Source: Bradyrhizobium nivariense
Lineage (GTDB): Bacteria; Pseudomonadota; Alphaproteobacteria; Rhizobiales; Xanthobacteraceae
Length of the DNA: 64,000 nt
Assembly: GCF_029846715.1 (NCBI RefSeq)
Contig: NZ_JARVWW010000024.1
Span: 1 to 64,000 of the forward strand
Direction of reading: 5' to 3'
Both the position numbers and the translations under genes were made by a program. The notes beneath the pieces are model-generated. The model did no database searches. It saw only the letters and a list, made by a program, of their open reading frames with translations, and was not told the DNA's origin. This document shows positions 27,382 to 36,859 of the stretch, piece by piece; positions within the stretch are counted from its first letter, which is position 1, and each line of letters begins with the position of its first letter.

Positions 27382-28626
27382 TTACTTCATCGGCCAGATC
27401 GCATCGGCAACCGCCGCCTGCGACGGGAAGATGGTGACGAACTTGCCGCCGACATATTGCAGCAGCACCGGATCGGCGTCGTTGTTCTGACCCATGTCGT
27501 CGAACTTGACACGCTTCCAGGGCATGATGGTCTGCTCGCCCGGTATGTCGGTTGCGGCCATCGCGTCCCGGATCTTCTCGCCGTCGGTCGACTTGGCGCG
27601 GTTGATGGCGTCTGCAATCACGATCATCGCCATGAATTGCCGCGACGTGTTGTCGTTAAGGTCCTTGCCCGACTTCGCCTTGAACAGGTCGTTGATCTTG
27701 CCGACCATCGGCCGCTTGGCGGCGAGATCGAGCGAGAAGCTACCGCGGGTGATCGCGCCTTCGAGCTTGTCGCCGACCGCGTCGTAAAGCGCCTTTTCGG
27801 AGAAGCCTGCGGCCTGCGCCACGATCGCCTTCGGCTTGTAGCCGAGCTCGGCCATGGTCTTGACCAGCAGGATGCCGTCGGTGGTGTAGCTCGAGGGCAT
27901 CAGCACGTCGGCATTGGCCGCCTTGAGCTGCTGTACCTCGGCCGAAAGCGACGGCGAGTTGGCACGGTACTTGATGTCGGAAACGATCTTGTAGCCGCGC
28001 TCGGCCGCGAGCTTGGTCTGCGCGTTGGCGGAATCGGTGCCGAAGATCGTATCTTCGTGGAACAGCGCCAGCGTGTCGGCCTTGGCGCCCTTCTTCTTCA
28101 TCGCATCGAGGAAATCGAACATCCCGGCCGAGAACATCTCGTCATGCGGCGAGGCGCGGAAATAATACTTCAGGCCGCGGCGATGCAGGCTCGGCGAGGA
28201 GTTGTCCGCCGACAGGAACGGAGTCTGGTAACGTTCGCAGATCTGACTGATCGTGACTGCGACCGCGCTTTGATAGGAACCGAGGATGGCGCAGACCTTT
28301 TCCTGCGTGATCAGGCGCTCGGCTTCGGCACGCCCCTTTTGCGGGTCGCCCTGGGTGTCGGCGTAGACGATACGGATCTTGGCACCGCCGAGGCCGGGCA
28401 AGCCTAAGCCCTTTGCGAGCGGAAGGTCGAAGTCTTGATCGTTATTGATGATATCGACCGCGGTCTCGAACGCCCGTTGCGCATCAACGCCCACCTGGGC
28501 GCCTGAGCCCGACAACGGATAGGTGGCGCCGATCACCACTTCGCTGGTTTGCGCACGCGCGGCTAGCGGCATCAGCGCGGCAGTGGCGGCGGCTCCGAGC
28601 AGAACGTCGCGGCGGGTGATCGTCAT
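27382..28626 (-). CDS. Liv-type ABC transporter substrate-binding protein
   Basis: A periplasmic binding protein of 414 residues, type I fold. The N-terminus TRRDVLLGAAATAALMPLAARA has a twin-arginine pattern and a hydrophobic stretch with an AxA-like cleavage site, so export by Tat is likely. The mature part begins EVVIGATYPLSGSGAQVG, as in the LivJ/urea/amide-binding families. It is first in the operon, 33 bases before livH. A TTG six bases upstream is a less likely start. The ligand is unknown; next-door amide- and acid-processing genes suggest a nitrogen-containing compound. Confidence 0.9.
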   Translation of the reverse strand: MTITRRDVLLGAAATAALMPLAARAQTSEVVIGATYPLSGSGAQVGVDAQRAFETAVDIINNDQDFDLPLAKGLGLPGLGGAKIRIVYADTQGDPQKGRAEAERLITQEKVCAILGSYQSAVAVTISQICERYQTPFLSADNSSPSLHRRGLKYYFRASPHDEMFSAGMFDFLDAMKKKGAKADTLALFHEDTIFGTDSANAQTKLAAERGYKIVSDIKYRANSPSLSAEVQQLKAANADVLMPSSYTTDGILLVKTMAELGYKPKAIVAQAAGFSEKALYDAVGDKLEGAITRGSFSLDLAAKRPMVGKINDLFKAKSGKDLNDNTSRQFMAMIVIADAINRAKSTDGEKIRDAMAATDIPGEQTIMPWKRVKFDDMGQNNDADPVLLQYVGGKFVTIFPSQAAVADAIWPMK

Positions 28627-28718
28627 TGGCAAAGTCCCCTGTTATTCGAATTTTTCGCGTATCGAATGAAACGATTGGCAAACAGCGTAAAGCCTGAAGA
28701 AGCAGCAAATGCTGCCCG

Positions 28719-29534
28719 CTAAATCACGGCCATGGTCCTGTTCTTCAGATCCGTCACCAGCATCAAGCCGGGCGAATGCGTGATCGCGAACGGTAGCTTG
28801 GCGGCGTTGATGACCGATTGCGGCGTGACGCCGCAGGCCCAGAACACCGGGATCTCGTCATCGGCGACCGGTACCGGATCACCGTAATCGGGCTTGGCGA
28901 TGTCCTTGATGCCGATCAGATGCGGATGGCCGAGATGCACGGGCGCGCCGTGGACGGCCGGATAGCGCGAGGTGATCTGCACCGCGCGGATCGCGTCCGC
29001 CGGCTTGAACGGACGCATCGACACCACCATGGGACCGGCGAAGGGACCGGCCTCGCCGCAGGCGATGTTGGTGCGATACATCGGCACGCGCACATTATGC
29101 TCGATGTGGCGGATCGGCATGCCCTCGCCGAGCAGCGCCTCTTCGAACGAGAAGGAGCAGCCGAGCACGAAGGTCACGAGATCGTCGCGCCAGTACTTGC
29201 TCACGTCGGTCGGCTCGTCGACGACTTCGCCGTCGCGCCAGACGCGGTAGCGCGGCACGTCGGTGCGGATGTCGAGATCGGCACCGAGCGCGGGGATGTG
29301 CGGGCTGCCGACATCGGACATGCCGATGATCGGGCACGGTTTCGGATTGAGCTGGCAAAAGCGGTGAAAGGCGCTGGCGTATTCCGCGGGCAGGATCGCC
29401 AGATTGCCCTGGACGAAGCCGGGGGCAACGCCCGCGGTGGAACCGACCTGCCCGCCGCGATAGGCGAGCCGCGCCTGGCGGCTTGGGAGGGTGTCGGATG
29501 TTCCAGTTTGCTGCGCTGCCACCAAAACAGTCAT
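28719..29534 (-). CDS. DUF1445 protein (D-glutamate cyclase-like, putative hydro-lyase)
   Basis: A cytosolic protein of 271 residues with the DUF1445 pattern. It has GFVQGNLAILPAEYASAFHRF near the N-terminus, TFVLGCSFSFEEAL, and ACGVTPQSVINAAKLPFAITHSPG at the C-terminus. Its animal homologue contains D-glutamate cyclase activity (to 5-oxo-proline), while bacterial members are called putative hydro-lyases. The ATG at 29534 was chosen over a longer frame. It is divergent from a LysR gene with a palindromic site between them, which suggests LysR control. Confidence 0.82.
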   Translation of the reverse strand: MTVLVAAQQTGTSDTLPSRQARLAYRGGQVGSTAGVAPGFVQGNLAILPAEYASAFHRFCQLNPKPCPIIGMSDVGSPHIPALGADLDIRTDVPRYRVWRDGEVVDEPTDVSKYWRDDLVTFVLGCSFSFEEALLGEGMPIRHIEHNVRVPMYRTNIACGEAGPFAGPMVVSMRPFKPADAIRAVQITSRYPAVHGAPVHLGHPHLIGIKDIAKPDYGDPVPVADDEIPVFWACGVTPQSVINAAKLPFAITHSPGLMLVTDLKNRTMAVI

Positions 29535-29616
29535 GTAATCGACCTGCCTATAAACTCGACAAAGACAAGCCAACACCAAGCGTGCTATAAAGTCTAATCG
29601 TCGTTTCTAATCAATC

Positions 29617-29637
29617 TCGATAAAATCAGTTTATCGA
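29617..29637. promoter_or_regulatory. LysR-type operator candidate
   Basis: TCGATAAA at 29617-29624 and TTTATCGA at 29630-29637 are perfect inverted arms around ATCAG. It contains the LysR-family T-N11-A pattern (T29621 to A29633). It lies 17 bases before the lysR start and about 80 bases from the divergent DUF1445 gene. This is the usual location of an autoregulatory LysR site. Confidence 0.65.
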
Positions 29638-29654
29638 TCGGGAAAATTCTTCCA

Positions 29655-30572
29655 ATGCTGGACTTCAGGTCGATCGAGACGTTCCTCTGGGTTGTGAAGC
29701 TTGGCAGCTTCCGCGGCGCCGCGGCGCGGCTCAATACGACACAGCCGGCGATCTCCCAGCGCATCGCACAGCTCGAGCGCGAGATGGGCGTGAAGCTCCT
29801 CAACCGCGACCACCGCGTGGCCTCGCCGACACCGAGCGGCCGGCAGATGATGGTCTATGCGGAAAAGCTGATCGGCCTGCGCGCCCAGATGATGGCCGAG
29901 GTCGGCGACCGCTCGGCGATGCGCGGCGTGATGCGGCTCGGCGTCGCCGAGACCATCGTGCACACCTGGCTGCCGCGCCTCGTGAAGAGCATGAATCAGG
30001 TCTATCCCAACCTGTCGTTGGAGATCGAGGTCGACATCACGCCAAACCTCACCGCGCGGCTGCTTGCGCAGGAGATCGAGCTTGCTTTCGTCGTCGGTCC
30101 GCTCTCGGCCTCCGGAGTGCACAATCGCGTCCTCGCCGACTATCCGATCGGCTTTCTCGCAAGCCCCTCGCTCGGCCTCGGCCATGGACCGGTAACGCGG
30201 GCTGAGCTCGCGCGGTTTCCGATCATTACCTTCCCGCGGAAGACGCGGCCCTACGAGGTCGTGCGCGAAGTGTTCGACCGGCCGGAGCTGCCGCCGATCC
30301 GGCTGCACGCCTCCGCCTCGCTTGCGACCGTCATCCACATGGCGGTCGAGGGCCTCGGCATCGCCGTGATCCCCGACGCCATCGTCGAGAACGAGCTCGC
30401 AGACGGGCGGCTGCAACTGCTCGACACCGATCTCGAAATCGCGCCGCTGACATTCACCGCGAGCTGGCTCGCCTCGCCCGACGTCGTGGCGGTGGAGCGC
30501 GTCGCAGAGCTTGCATGTCAGATTGCGCAGAGCAGCCTCGCAGTTGACGCGCCCGCGCCGGCGGGTCATTGA
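29655..30572 (+). CDS. LysR family transcriptional regulator
   Basis: A 305-residue regulator with an N-terminal winged helix (MLDFRSIETFLWVVKLGSF, TQPAISQRIAQLEREMG) and a periplasmic-binding-fold effector domain. The latter starts near RGVMRLGVAETIVHTWLP and ends in a GLGIAVIPD-type hinge. Divergent orientation to the DUF1445 gene and the palindrome in between imply control of both sides. The genes that follow on the same strand (amidohydrolase and two dehydrogenases) are likely also its targets. The inducer is unknown. Confidence 0.9.
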   Translation: MLDFRSIETFLWVVKLGSFRGAAARLNTTQPAISQRIAQLEREMGVKLLNRDHRVASPTPSGRQMMVYAEKLIGLRAQMMAEVGDRSAMRGVMRLGVAETIVHTWLPRLVKSMNQVYPNLSLEIEVDITPNLTARLLAQEIELAFVVGPLSASGVHNRVLADYPIGFLASPSLGLGHGPVTRAELARFPIITFPRKTRPYEVVREVFDRPELPPIRLHASASLATVIHMAVEGLGIAVIPDAIVENELADGRLQLLDTDLEIAPLTFTASWLASPDVVAVERVAELACQIAQSSLAVDAPAPAGH

Positions 30573-30604
30573 AACAGGCGCCGGACAACTGAGAGACTGA
30601 CCGC

Positions 30605-31855
30605 ATGAGCCGAGCCGCCACCAATTTGCAAATCGATTCCGCCCGCCTTTGGGGCTCCATCCATGAGACCGCGAAGTTCGGCGCGACGGCCAAGGGCGGC
30701 GTACGGCGGCTGACGCTGAGCACGGAGGACAAGCAGGTGCGCGACTGGTTCCGCAAGGCCTGCGAGGACGCCGGCCTCGAAGTGCACACCGATACGCTCG
30801 GTTCACAGTTCGGTCTGCGCAAGGGCCGCGACATGTCGAAGCTGCCGGTCGGCATCGGCTCGCATCTCGACACGCAGCCGACCGGAGGCAAGTATGACGG
30901 CATTTTGGGAACGCTCGGTGCGCTCGAAGTCATCCGCACGCTGAACGATGCCGGCATCGAGACCGAGGCGCCGATCTGCGTCGTCAACTGGACCAACGAA
31001 GAGGGCTCGCGCTTCGCTCCCGCGATGATGGCCTCCGCGGCCTATGTCGGCGACTTCACCACTGATGACATCCTGTCGCGCAAGGACGTCGAAGGCATGA
31101 CCGTTGGCCAGGCACTCGACGGCATCGGTTATCGCGGCGACAAGCCGGTCGGCTTCCAGAAGCTCGGCTGCTTCGTCGAGTTGCACATCGAGCAGGGGCC
31201 GATCCTGGAAGCTGAGAGCAAGACCATCGGCGTGGTCGATTCCGGCCAGGGCGTGCTCTGGTACGACGGCAAGATCTCCGGCTTCGAGAGCCATGCGGGA
31301 TCGACGCCGATGCCGTTGCGGCGCGACGCACTGGCGACCCTCTCGGAGATCGTGCTGGCTATGGAGGCCATTGCGAAGAAGCACGGGCCGAAGGCGGTCG
31401 GCACCATCGGCGAAGCCGTCATTGCAAACCCCTCGCGCAACGTCATTCCCGGCGAGATCGCCTTCACGATGGATTGCCGCAGTGCGGATGGCGCAATCAT
31501 GGACGCGCTCGATCGCGATTTGCGCGCGGCCATCTCGGAGATCGCCGCGCGCCGAAAGGTCGAGGTCAAGATCGACCTGGTCTGGCGCAAGCCGCCGACG
31601 CATTTCGATCCCAAGTTGATTGCAGCCGTCGAGAACGCGGCGAAGACGCTCGGCTATTCCTCTCGCCGCATCACCTCCGGCGCCGGCCACGACGCGTGCA
31701 ACCTCAACACCGTCATGCCAGCCGCAATGGTGTTCGTGCCCTGCAAGGACGGCATCAGCCACAACGAGCTGGAAGACGCCACGCAGCCCGACTGCGCCGC
31801 GGGCACCAACGTACTTATGCACACAGTGCTGGCGATCGCCGGCGTCGCCTCCTGA
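30605..31855 (+). CDS. M20 Zn-dependent hydrolase (N-carbamoyl-amino acid / allantoate amidohydrolase type)
   Basis: A binuclear metal amidohydrolase of 416 residues. The metal-ligand motifs are seen in GIGSHLDTQPTGGKYDGILG, NWTNEEGSRF, VELHIEQGP and the C-terminal TSGAGHDACNLN. Members cleave N-carbamoyl-L-amino acids, ureidoglycolate, allantoate or related amides. It starts 32 bases after the LysR gene and is followed 12 bases later by the hydroxyacid dehydrogenase gene. The ureide-degrading alternative is suggested by the Ldh2-type gene downstream, but the substrate is not proven. Confidence 0.87.
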   Translation: MSRAATNLQIDSARLWGSIHETAKFGATAKGGVRRLTLSTEDKQVRDWFRKACEDAGLEVHTDTLGSQFGLRKGRDMSKLPVGIGSHLDTQPTGGKYDGILGTLGALEVIRTLNDAGIETEAPICVVNWTNEEGSRFAPAMMASAAYVGDFTTDDILSRKDVEGMTVGQALDGIGYRGDKPVGFQKLGCFVELHIEQGPILEAESKTIGVVDSGQGVLWYDGKISGFESHAGSTPMPLRRDALATLSEIVLAMEAIAKKHGPKAVGTIGEAVIANPSRNVIPGEIAFTMDCRSADGAIMDALDRDLRAAISEIAARRKVEVKIDLVWRKPPTHFDPKLIAAVENAAKTLGYSSRRITSGAGHDACNLNTVMPAAMVFVPCKDGISHNELEDATQPDCAAGTNVLMHTVLAIAGVAS

Positions 31856-31867
31856 CCGGACAGAGCC

Positions 31868-32779
31868 ATGCGCGGAGTTTTCGTCGACGCCAATGAAGCC
31901 CTCGCCGTGATCATGGAGCGGTTGGAAAAACCTGATGATCCCAAGGTGCGGATCCACAGGGATCCTGACATCAAGCCCGAGCATTATCCGGAAATACTCG
32001 ACGGCGCCGAGATCGCGATCGTCGACCACACCGCGCTGCCGACCGATGTCGCAAAGAAGTGCGCGGGGCTGAAGCATGTCGTATTCCTCGGCACCGGCGC
32101 ACGCAGTTACATGAACCCGGAGGAGCTTGGCCAGCTCGGCATCTCCGTACACCTGATCAAGGGCTATGGTGACACGGCGGTCGCGGAATCCGCGATTGCG
32201 CTGATGTGGGCTTCGGCCCGCGTCATCGCGATGATGGACCGCGAGATGCGCGGCGGAAACTGGCTGCGCGAGGACGGCATGCAGCTCACCGGCAAGACGC
32301 TCGGCCTGATCGGCTTCGGCGGCATTGCCGCGGAGGTCGCGCGCATTGCTTCCGGCAGCGGCATGAAGGTGATCGCCTGGAACCGCTCGCCGAAGAGCCA
32401 CCCGGGTGTGGAATTCGCCGATCTCGACACGGTGCTCGCCAGAGCAGACGTCGTGTCGTTGCATCTGCTGCTCAACGACGAGACGCGCGGCATGATCACC
32501 CGCGAGAAGATTGCGAAGATGAAGCCCGGCGTCATCCTCATTAATACCGCGCGTGCCGCCGTCGTCGACGAGGCCGCCATGATCGACGCGCTGAGGTCGG
32601 GCCACATCCGCCATGCCGGCCTCGACGTCTTCAACATCGAGCCATTGCCCGGCGATCATCCGCTGACAAAACTGCCGAACGTAACGTTGTCGGCGCATTC
32701 GGCGTTCCGCACGCCCGAGGCGAGCGAGAACCTGATTGAAGCGGCATGGGTCCATTGCCGCCGGATCGTGAAAGGATAA
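31868..32779 (+). CDS. D-isomer-specific 2-hydroxyacid dehydrogenase
   Basis: A 303-residue NAD(P)-dependent dehydrogenase. The Rossmann motif is GFGGIAAEVA. The catalytic arginine is in NTARAAVV, the glutamate in DVFNIEPLPGD and the histidine in LSAHSAFRTPEA. It should interconvert a 2-oxo acid and a D-2-hydroxyacid. ATG at 31868 is 12 bases after the M20 gene, and its stop lies 11 bases before the next start, so the four genes from LysR form a likely operon. Confidence 0.88.
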   Translation: MRGVFVDANEALAVIMERLEKPDDPKVRIHRDPDIKPEHYPEILDGAEIAIVDHTALPTDVAKKCAGLKHVVFLGTGARSYMNPEELGQLGISVHLIKGYGDTAVAESAIALMWASARVIAMMDREMRGGNWLREDGMQLTGKTLGLIGFGGIAAEVARIASGSGMKVIAWNRSPKSHPGVEFADLDTVLARADVVSLHLLLNDETRGMITREKIAKMKPGVILINTARAAVVDEAAMIDALRSGHIRHAGLDVFNIEPLPGDHPLTKLPNVTLSAHSAFRTPEASENLIEAAWVHCRRIVKG

Positions 32780-32790
32780 GAGCAACAGCA

Positions 32791-33864
32791 ATGGCCGACT
32801 ATCGCACCATCAAGGCAGAGCCGCTTACCAACGTCGTCCGCGCCATCGTCAAGGCCGGCGGCTCCACTGACCGCGAGGCCGAGCTCGTATCCACCAATCT
32901 GGTCGAGGCCAACCTTAAGGGGCACGACTCGCACGGCGTCGGCATGATCCCGCGCTATGTCCAGAGCGTCACCACGGGCGGCCTCGCCGTGAACCAGCAC
33001 GTCAAGATCGTGCTCGACACCGGTCCGCTTCTCACCCTCGACGGCCTCACCGGCTACGGCCAAGTGATCGGCCATGAAGCGATGGAGCTGGCAGCCGAGC
33101 GCGCCAAGCGCAACGGCGTGTGTCTCGTCGGCCTGTCGAACTCGCACCATATCGGCCGCATCGGCCACTGGGCCGAGCAGTGCATCGACCACGGGCTGGT
33201 CTCGATCCACTTCGTCAACGTGATTTCGCGTCCGATCGTGGCCCCCTGGGGCGGCAGCGATGGGCGCCACGGCACCAACCCGTTCTGCGTCGGCATCCCG
33301 CGCAGGGGCAAGGACCCCATCGTGCTCGACTTCGCCACCAGCAGGATCGCGCAGGGCAAGACCCGCGTCGCCCACAACAAAGGCGTCGAACTCGAGCCCG
33401 GCACCATCATCGACAATGAAGGCAAGCCCACCGTCAATCCGCGTTACACCGTGATCCCGCCGCACGGCGCCATCCTGCCGTTCGGCGAGCACAAGGGTTC
33501 GGGACTGGCGCTGGTGTGCGAAATCCTCGGCGGCGCGCTCTCCGGCGGGCAGGCGGTCAAGGGCCCGTCCGACGGCAAGCACAACGTCCTCAACGGCATG
33601 CTCTCGATCATCATCGATCCGACCAAGCTCGGCACCGCGGAGAATCTCGCGCGCGAAGTGGAAAGCTTCGTCGCCTGGCACACCGACTCGCCGCCGGCCC
33701 CGGGCGTCGACAAGGTAAGGATCGCCGGCGATCCCGAGCGCGAGACGAAGACGAAGCGCCTGGCTGAAGGCATTCCGGTCGATCCGACCACCTGGCAGGA
33801 GATTCTGGAGGCCGGGAAGAAGTTCGGGCTGGATCAGGCCGCGATCGAGGCGATCGCGCGCTGA
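32791..33864 (+). CDS. Ldh2-family dehydrogenase (malate/L-lactate/ureidoglycolate type)
   Basis: A NAD(P)-dependent oxidoreductase of 357 residues outside the Rossmann class. The conserved segments are GHDSHGVGMIPRYV, NSHHIGRIGHWAEQC, VAPWGGSDGRHGTNPFC and ILPFGEHKGSGLALVCEIL. Family members act on malate, lactate, ureidoglycolate or delta1-piperideine-2-carboxylate. The ATG at 32791 is preferred over the longer frame. Paired with an M20 amidase and a D-2-hydroxyacid dehydrogenase it suggests a route from a carbamoyl or ureido acid to an oxo-acid. Confidence 0.88.
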   Translation: MADYRTIKAEPLTNVVRAIVKAGGSTDREAELVSTNLVEANLKGHDSHGVGMIPRYVQSVTTGGLAVNQHVKIVLDTGPLLTLDGLTGYGQVIGHEAMELAAERAKRNGVCLVGLSNSHHIGRIGHWAEQCIDHGLVSIHFVNVISRPIVAPWGGSDGRHGTNPFCVGIPRRGKDPIVLDFATSRIAQGKTRVAHNKGVELEPGTIIDNEGKPTVNPRYTVIPPHGAILPFGEHKGSGLALVCEILGGALSGGQAVKGPSDGKHNVLNGMLSIIIDPTKLGTAENLAREVESFVAWHTDSPPAPGVDKVRIAGDPERETKTKRLAEGIPVDPTTWQEILEAGKKFGLDQAAIEAIAR

Positions 33865-33890
33865 TCAGGGGGCGACGAGTTACTGACAAT

Positions 33891-33950
33891 CGTCGTCCGG
33901 ACAAGCGCAGCGAAGCGGAGCGCTGATCCCGACCCATAACCACAGGGAGT
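33891..33950. repeat. Half copy of the 1717-1848 repeat
   Basis: It shares the outer CGTCGTCC/GGACAAGCG start and the GACCCATAACC-CAGGGAGT stretch of the left half, but the right half is missing. The copy ends shortly before the stop of the patatin-like gene, at the edge of the lower-GC segment. Confidence 0.6.
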
Positions 33951-33961
33951 GCACCAGAGGC

Positions 33962-36838
33962 CTAGACGTCGTGGTCCCGTTCGGCAATCGACGTTGGCAG
34001 CGTGGCCGCCTCGCCTGCCGGAAAACCATAACGCTCCAACAGCCGCGAACTGCAGGTGACGTTCATTCCTAGATCGAGCGACAAGATCATCGCTTCACAA
34101 CTTTTCTTGCCCAGGTCCCGGTAAGCCTCAAACTGATCGGGATCGAAGAACTGGTCGACAGTGCTCTGGTGCGGAAATTCTGGATTTGCGGCCTTGTAGC
34201 CGTCAGTCGCAAACGCAAGGCCCGTGACCATGGTCGACTTGATGTAGATCAGCACGCCTCGCTTGCTGGGTTTGGTGGACCGCTTCCCGGGTATCGCGGT
34301 CACGGCGGGGTAACGAATCTCAGCGACGACGAAAGGAGACCTGGCCAATCGCGCACCGCTTGGGTAGCGGTCGCTGTCCTTTCCGAGCAGTTGTTCTGGT
34401 CCGCGCGAGTCGAGAAAACCAACCGAAACTCCAAAATCCTCTTTGATGCGGTTGGTTGAAGACACGAGCGCGGCAAGACTTATGTTGCTGTCCTGTTCGG
34501 CATCGACGACCAGGATCAGATCCAGTCGTCGCCGGATCAGTTCGTAGAGCCCCAAGTTCTCGAAATGGCCCCCATCCGAGAGCTCGAGAAACGGTGCGTC
34601 TCGGTGGTGGCCATATCCAAATATCCCGCAAGTCAGCACCGGATTGAAATAGGTGGCCACCTTGGTCCTGAAGCGCGCCAGACGGCGCTCGTCGTGCGCC
34701 GGCGAGGTAGGGTCAGTTGCAGGTGCCATTCTTGCGGTGGCCTTCGGATTCCCGACCCACAGACCCAGTCTGATGTTGAGCAGGGACATGACGGCGGAGA
34801 CGAAACGATCCCGCGTCAACCCGGTCCCGATATACCCTGCATTCGCATTGGCGGCCGCACCGGAAACCGCCATGGCCGACGCCAGCGTGAGCGCGCCGTG
34901 GTGACTGACGTAATCCCTTGTCCGCATCCAACCGGTTGCTGATGATCCGACGAAAGCAGGGGAGATGAGAAAATTGTCGCCGCCCCGAAGCGCTACTTTC
35001 GGGTCGAGTTCGTCATTGATCAGGATGGCATGCGCGTTGACGAGGTGATACGGCCTGTCTCCGCGCTCCACCGAGTCCTGCACGATATCGGCAACCGAGA
35101 GATTGTCCGCCACGTCCGACTCCCGCGCCGTTCCCTTTTCAACGGCGTTTGCCATTGGCAGAAACGTCTCCATCAATCGATCTCGATAAAAGCGATGAAG
35201 CCCCGTCGCATTGACGCTGCCGAAGAAGCCGATCAAACCTGCGAGCGCGACGAGCGGCAGGAAGAAGAGGATCACGAGCTTGCGCCGCCAAGGCGTCTCG
35301 CCGTCGCTGGATTCGATCTGCGCGGGAGCGGCCGCCGTGTCATCGCCGGCTGCCAATCTTCGAAAAGCCGTGGATGCGGCTTGAGATGCAATCCGGGCCG
35401 CCTTGGATATCTCCTCGCCGGCGGAAGACACTTCCTGGCGAACTGCAGATGCTGCCGGACGGACGGGGTCAAAACCGACGCTTTCGGCGAAGATCCCACC
35501 AGCCAGCACGAACGAAAACAGCAGAAGACCGGACAAGAACAGGATCGATCCGGCTATAGCGAAGACCTGCCCCGCCATGCCGGGCAGGATGCTCTTGGCC
35601 TTCAGATAGTACCCATACAGCGCCGTACCGACTCCGCTCAGCAGCGTTACGGCACCACCAATGGGCCCGAGAGCACCGAGACTGCCGAACGACGCTCCCG
35701 TCGCAGGCTTCAGGTTGGATACGATCCACGGAAGCGCGCCAATGTAAAGTGAAGCGATCGCAATGGGCAGCAGCTTGCTCGACTGCTTCTCGAAGCTGCG
35801 CCTTAAAAAATATCCGGCGTTGTCTGGTCCCAAGAACTCGGCGATCGCCAGCATGAAAAACGCAAGGCTGGCGAGGGACAGCACTAAAATCTCAACGGCC
35901 ATCGGCGGCTGGACTCTGTCCAACGAGGTGTAGATCCACGCGGTCAGGGTGGACGACGCGATTGCGATGACCAGATAGAGTAGCGTTGGCCGGTACCTGC
36001 GACGGGACGTTGCGCCTGGATTCGATGAGTCGAGCTGAAAACGGCTAAGAAACGAGAAGACGACGACACCGGCAAGAAACGCCAGGACCAGCGAACCTGC
36101 AAGCATCAACGGCGCGACGTAAGACGGCCGACACTGGTACGATTTGAAAATGCCTCGCGCTACCGAGCCGACCTGGATGCACCGCTGGTACGCCTCTGGC
36201 CCTACGAAGAAGAAATCGACGACCTCGAAGATTCCGAAAGCCAGAACGAGAAGCGGTAACCATACAGCCAAACTCAACAGGATGGTACGCACAACGGCGA
36301 TAATCAGGCCAGCAAAACCGATCCCATCTCCCGACGTGAGATAAGAGCCGTGGTTGCGCAAGAACTCCAGATTTCCGGCGGCCCTGACGCCGGGATCCCT
36401 AGGGTCCTTTGCCGGGCCGGGAGCTTGATCCTCCTGGAAGGGAAAGTCGCGAGCGTCAGCCCCGAAGCGCAACGGCGGCGCCGTCGGGCTCGGTGACAGG
36501 ATATTCTCCTCGTCCACGCGCTTCTTGCACCAGAACCAAGATAGTGCAGACCCGATATACCCGCCGCCCGACACGGTCGACAGATAATGAAACTGCTTGA
36601 GCAAGCCGCGCTCGGCGAGCGCCTGAAGCACCCCCAACGACACAGTGGCCGCGCGGATGCCACCTCCGGAGAGCGCGAGACCCGCCCGAAACGAAGGCGG
36701 TCCCTTGGGCCACGCTCCCTTGGGCCAGAGGAACAGCCCTTCGGCCTCGAGCATAGCCTCTTCCGAGAACAATGGAGAATGCCCCAGCTTGCCGCTGTCG
36801 GCTTTTGACTCGACAGCGGCCTCCGCGCCTTCAGTCAT
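33962..36838 (-). CDS. Membrane-embedded patatin-like phospholipase
   Basis: A 958-residue protein in which a patatin/cPLA2-type catalytic core is split by a large membrane region. The oxyanion loop SGGGIRAAT is at about 57-65, the nucleophile elbow STVSGGGYIG at about 87-96 with Ser90, and DGGHFENLG (catalytic aspartate) at about 755-763. Between them are some eight hydrophobic segments, from about 178 to 541. It probably acts on membrane lipids from the inner membrane. It begins 21 bases after a small probable lipoprotein gene and appears co-transcribed with it. GC is visibly lower than in neighbours, suggesting acquisition. Physiological role unknown. Confidence 0.8.
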   Translation of the reverse strand: MTEGAEAAVESKADSGKLGHSPLFSEEAMLEAEGLFLWPKGAWPKGPPSFRAGLALSGGGIRAATVSLGVLQALAERGLLKQFHYLSTVSGGGYIGSALSWFWCKKRVDEENILSPSPTAPPLRFGADARDFPFQEDQAPGPAKDPRDPGVRAAGNLEFLRNHGSYLTSGDGIGFAGLIIAVVRTILLSLAVWLPLLVLAFGIFEVVDFFFVGPEAYQRCIQVGSVARGIFKSYQCRPSYVAPLMLAGSLVLAFLAGVVVFSFLSRFQLDSSNPGATSRRRYRPTLLYLVIAIASSTLTAWIYTSLDRVQPPMAVEILVLSLASLAFFMLAIAEFLGPDNAGYFLRRSFEKQSSKLLPIAIASLYIGALPWIVSNLKPATGASFGSLGALGPIGGAVTLLSGVGTALYGYYLKAKSILPGMAGQVFAIAGSILFLSGLLLFSFVLAGGIFAESVGFDPVRPAASAVRQEVSSAGEEISKAARIASQAASTAFRRLAAGDDTAAAPAQIESSDGETPWRRKLVILFFLPLVALAGLIGFFGSVNATGLHRFYRDRLMETFLPMANAVEKGTARESDVADNLSVADIVQDSVERGDRPYHLVNAHAILINDELDPKVALRGGDNFLISPAFVGSSATGWMRTRDYVSHHGALTLASAMAVSGAAANANAGYIGTGLTRDRFVSAVMSLLNIRLGLWVGNPKATARMAPATDPTSPAHDERRLARFRTKVATYFNPVLTCGIFGYGHHRDAPFLELSDGGHFENLGLYELIRRRLDLILVVDAEQDSNISLAALVSSTNRIKEDFGVSVGFLDSRGPEQLLGKDSDRYPSGARLARSPFVVAEIRYPAVTAIPGKRSTKPSKRGVLIYIKSTMVTGLAFATDGYKAANPEFPHQSTVDQFFDPDQFEAYRDLGKKSCEAMILSLDLGMNVTCSSRLLERYGFPAGEAATLPTSIAERDHDV

Positions 36839-36859
36839 CGAACAGCCTCTCCGCCCGAC

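Noticed and set aside
30803..32791. A 662-codon open frame on the minus strand
   Set aside because: It covers the M20 hydrolase and hydroxyacid dehydrogenase genes, both with full motif sets, and shows no recognisable domain of its own.
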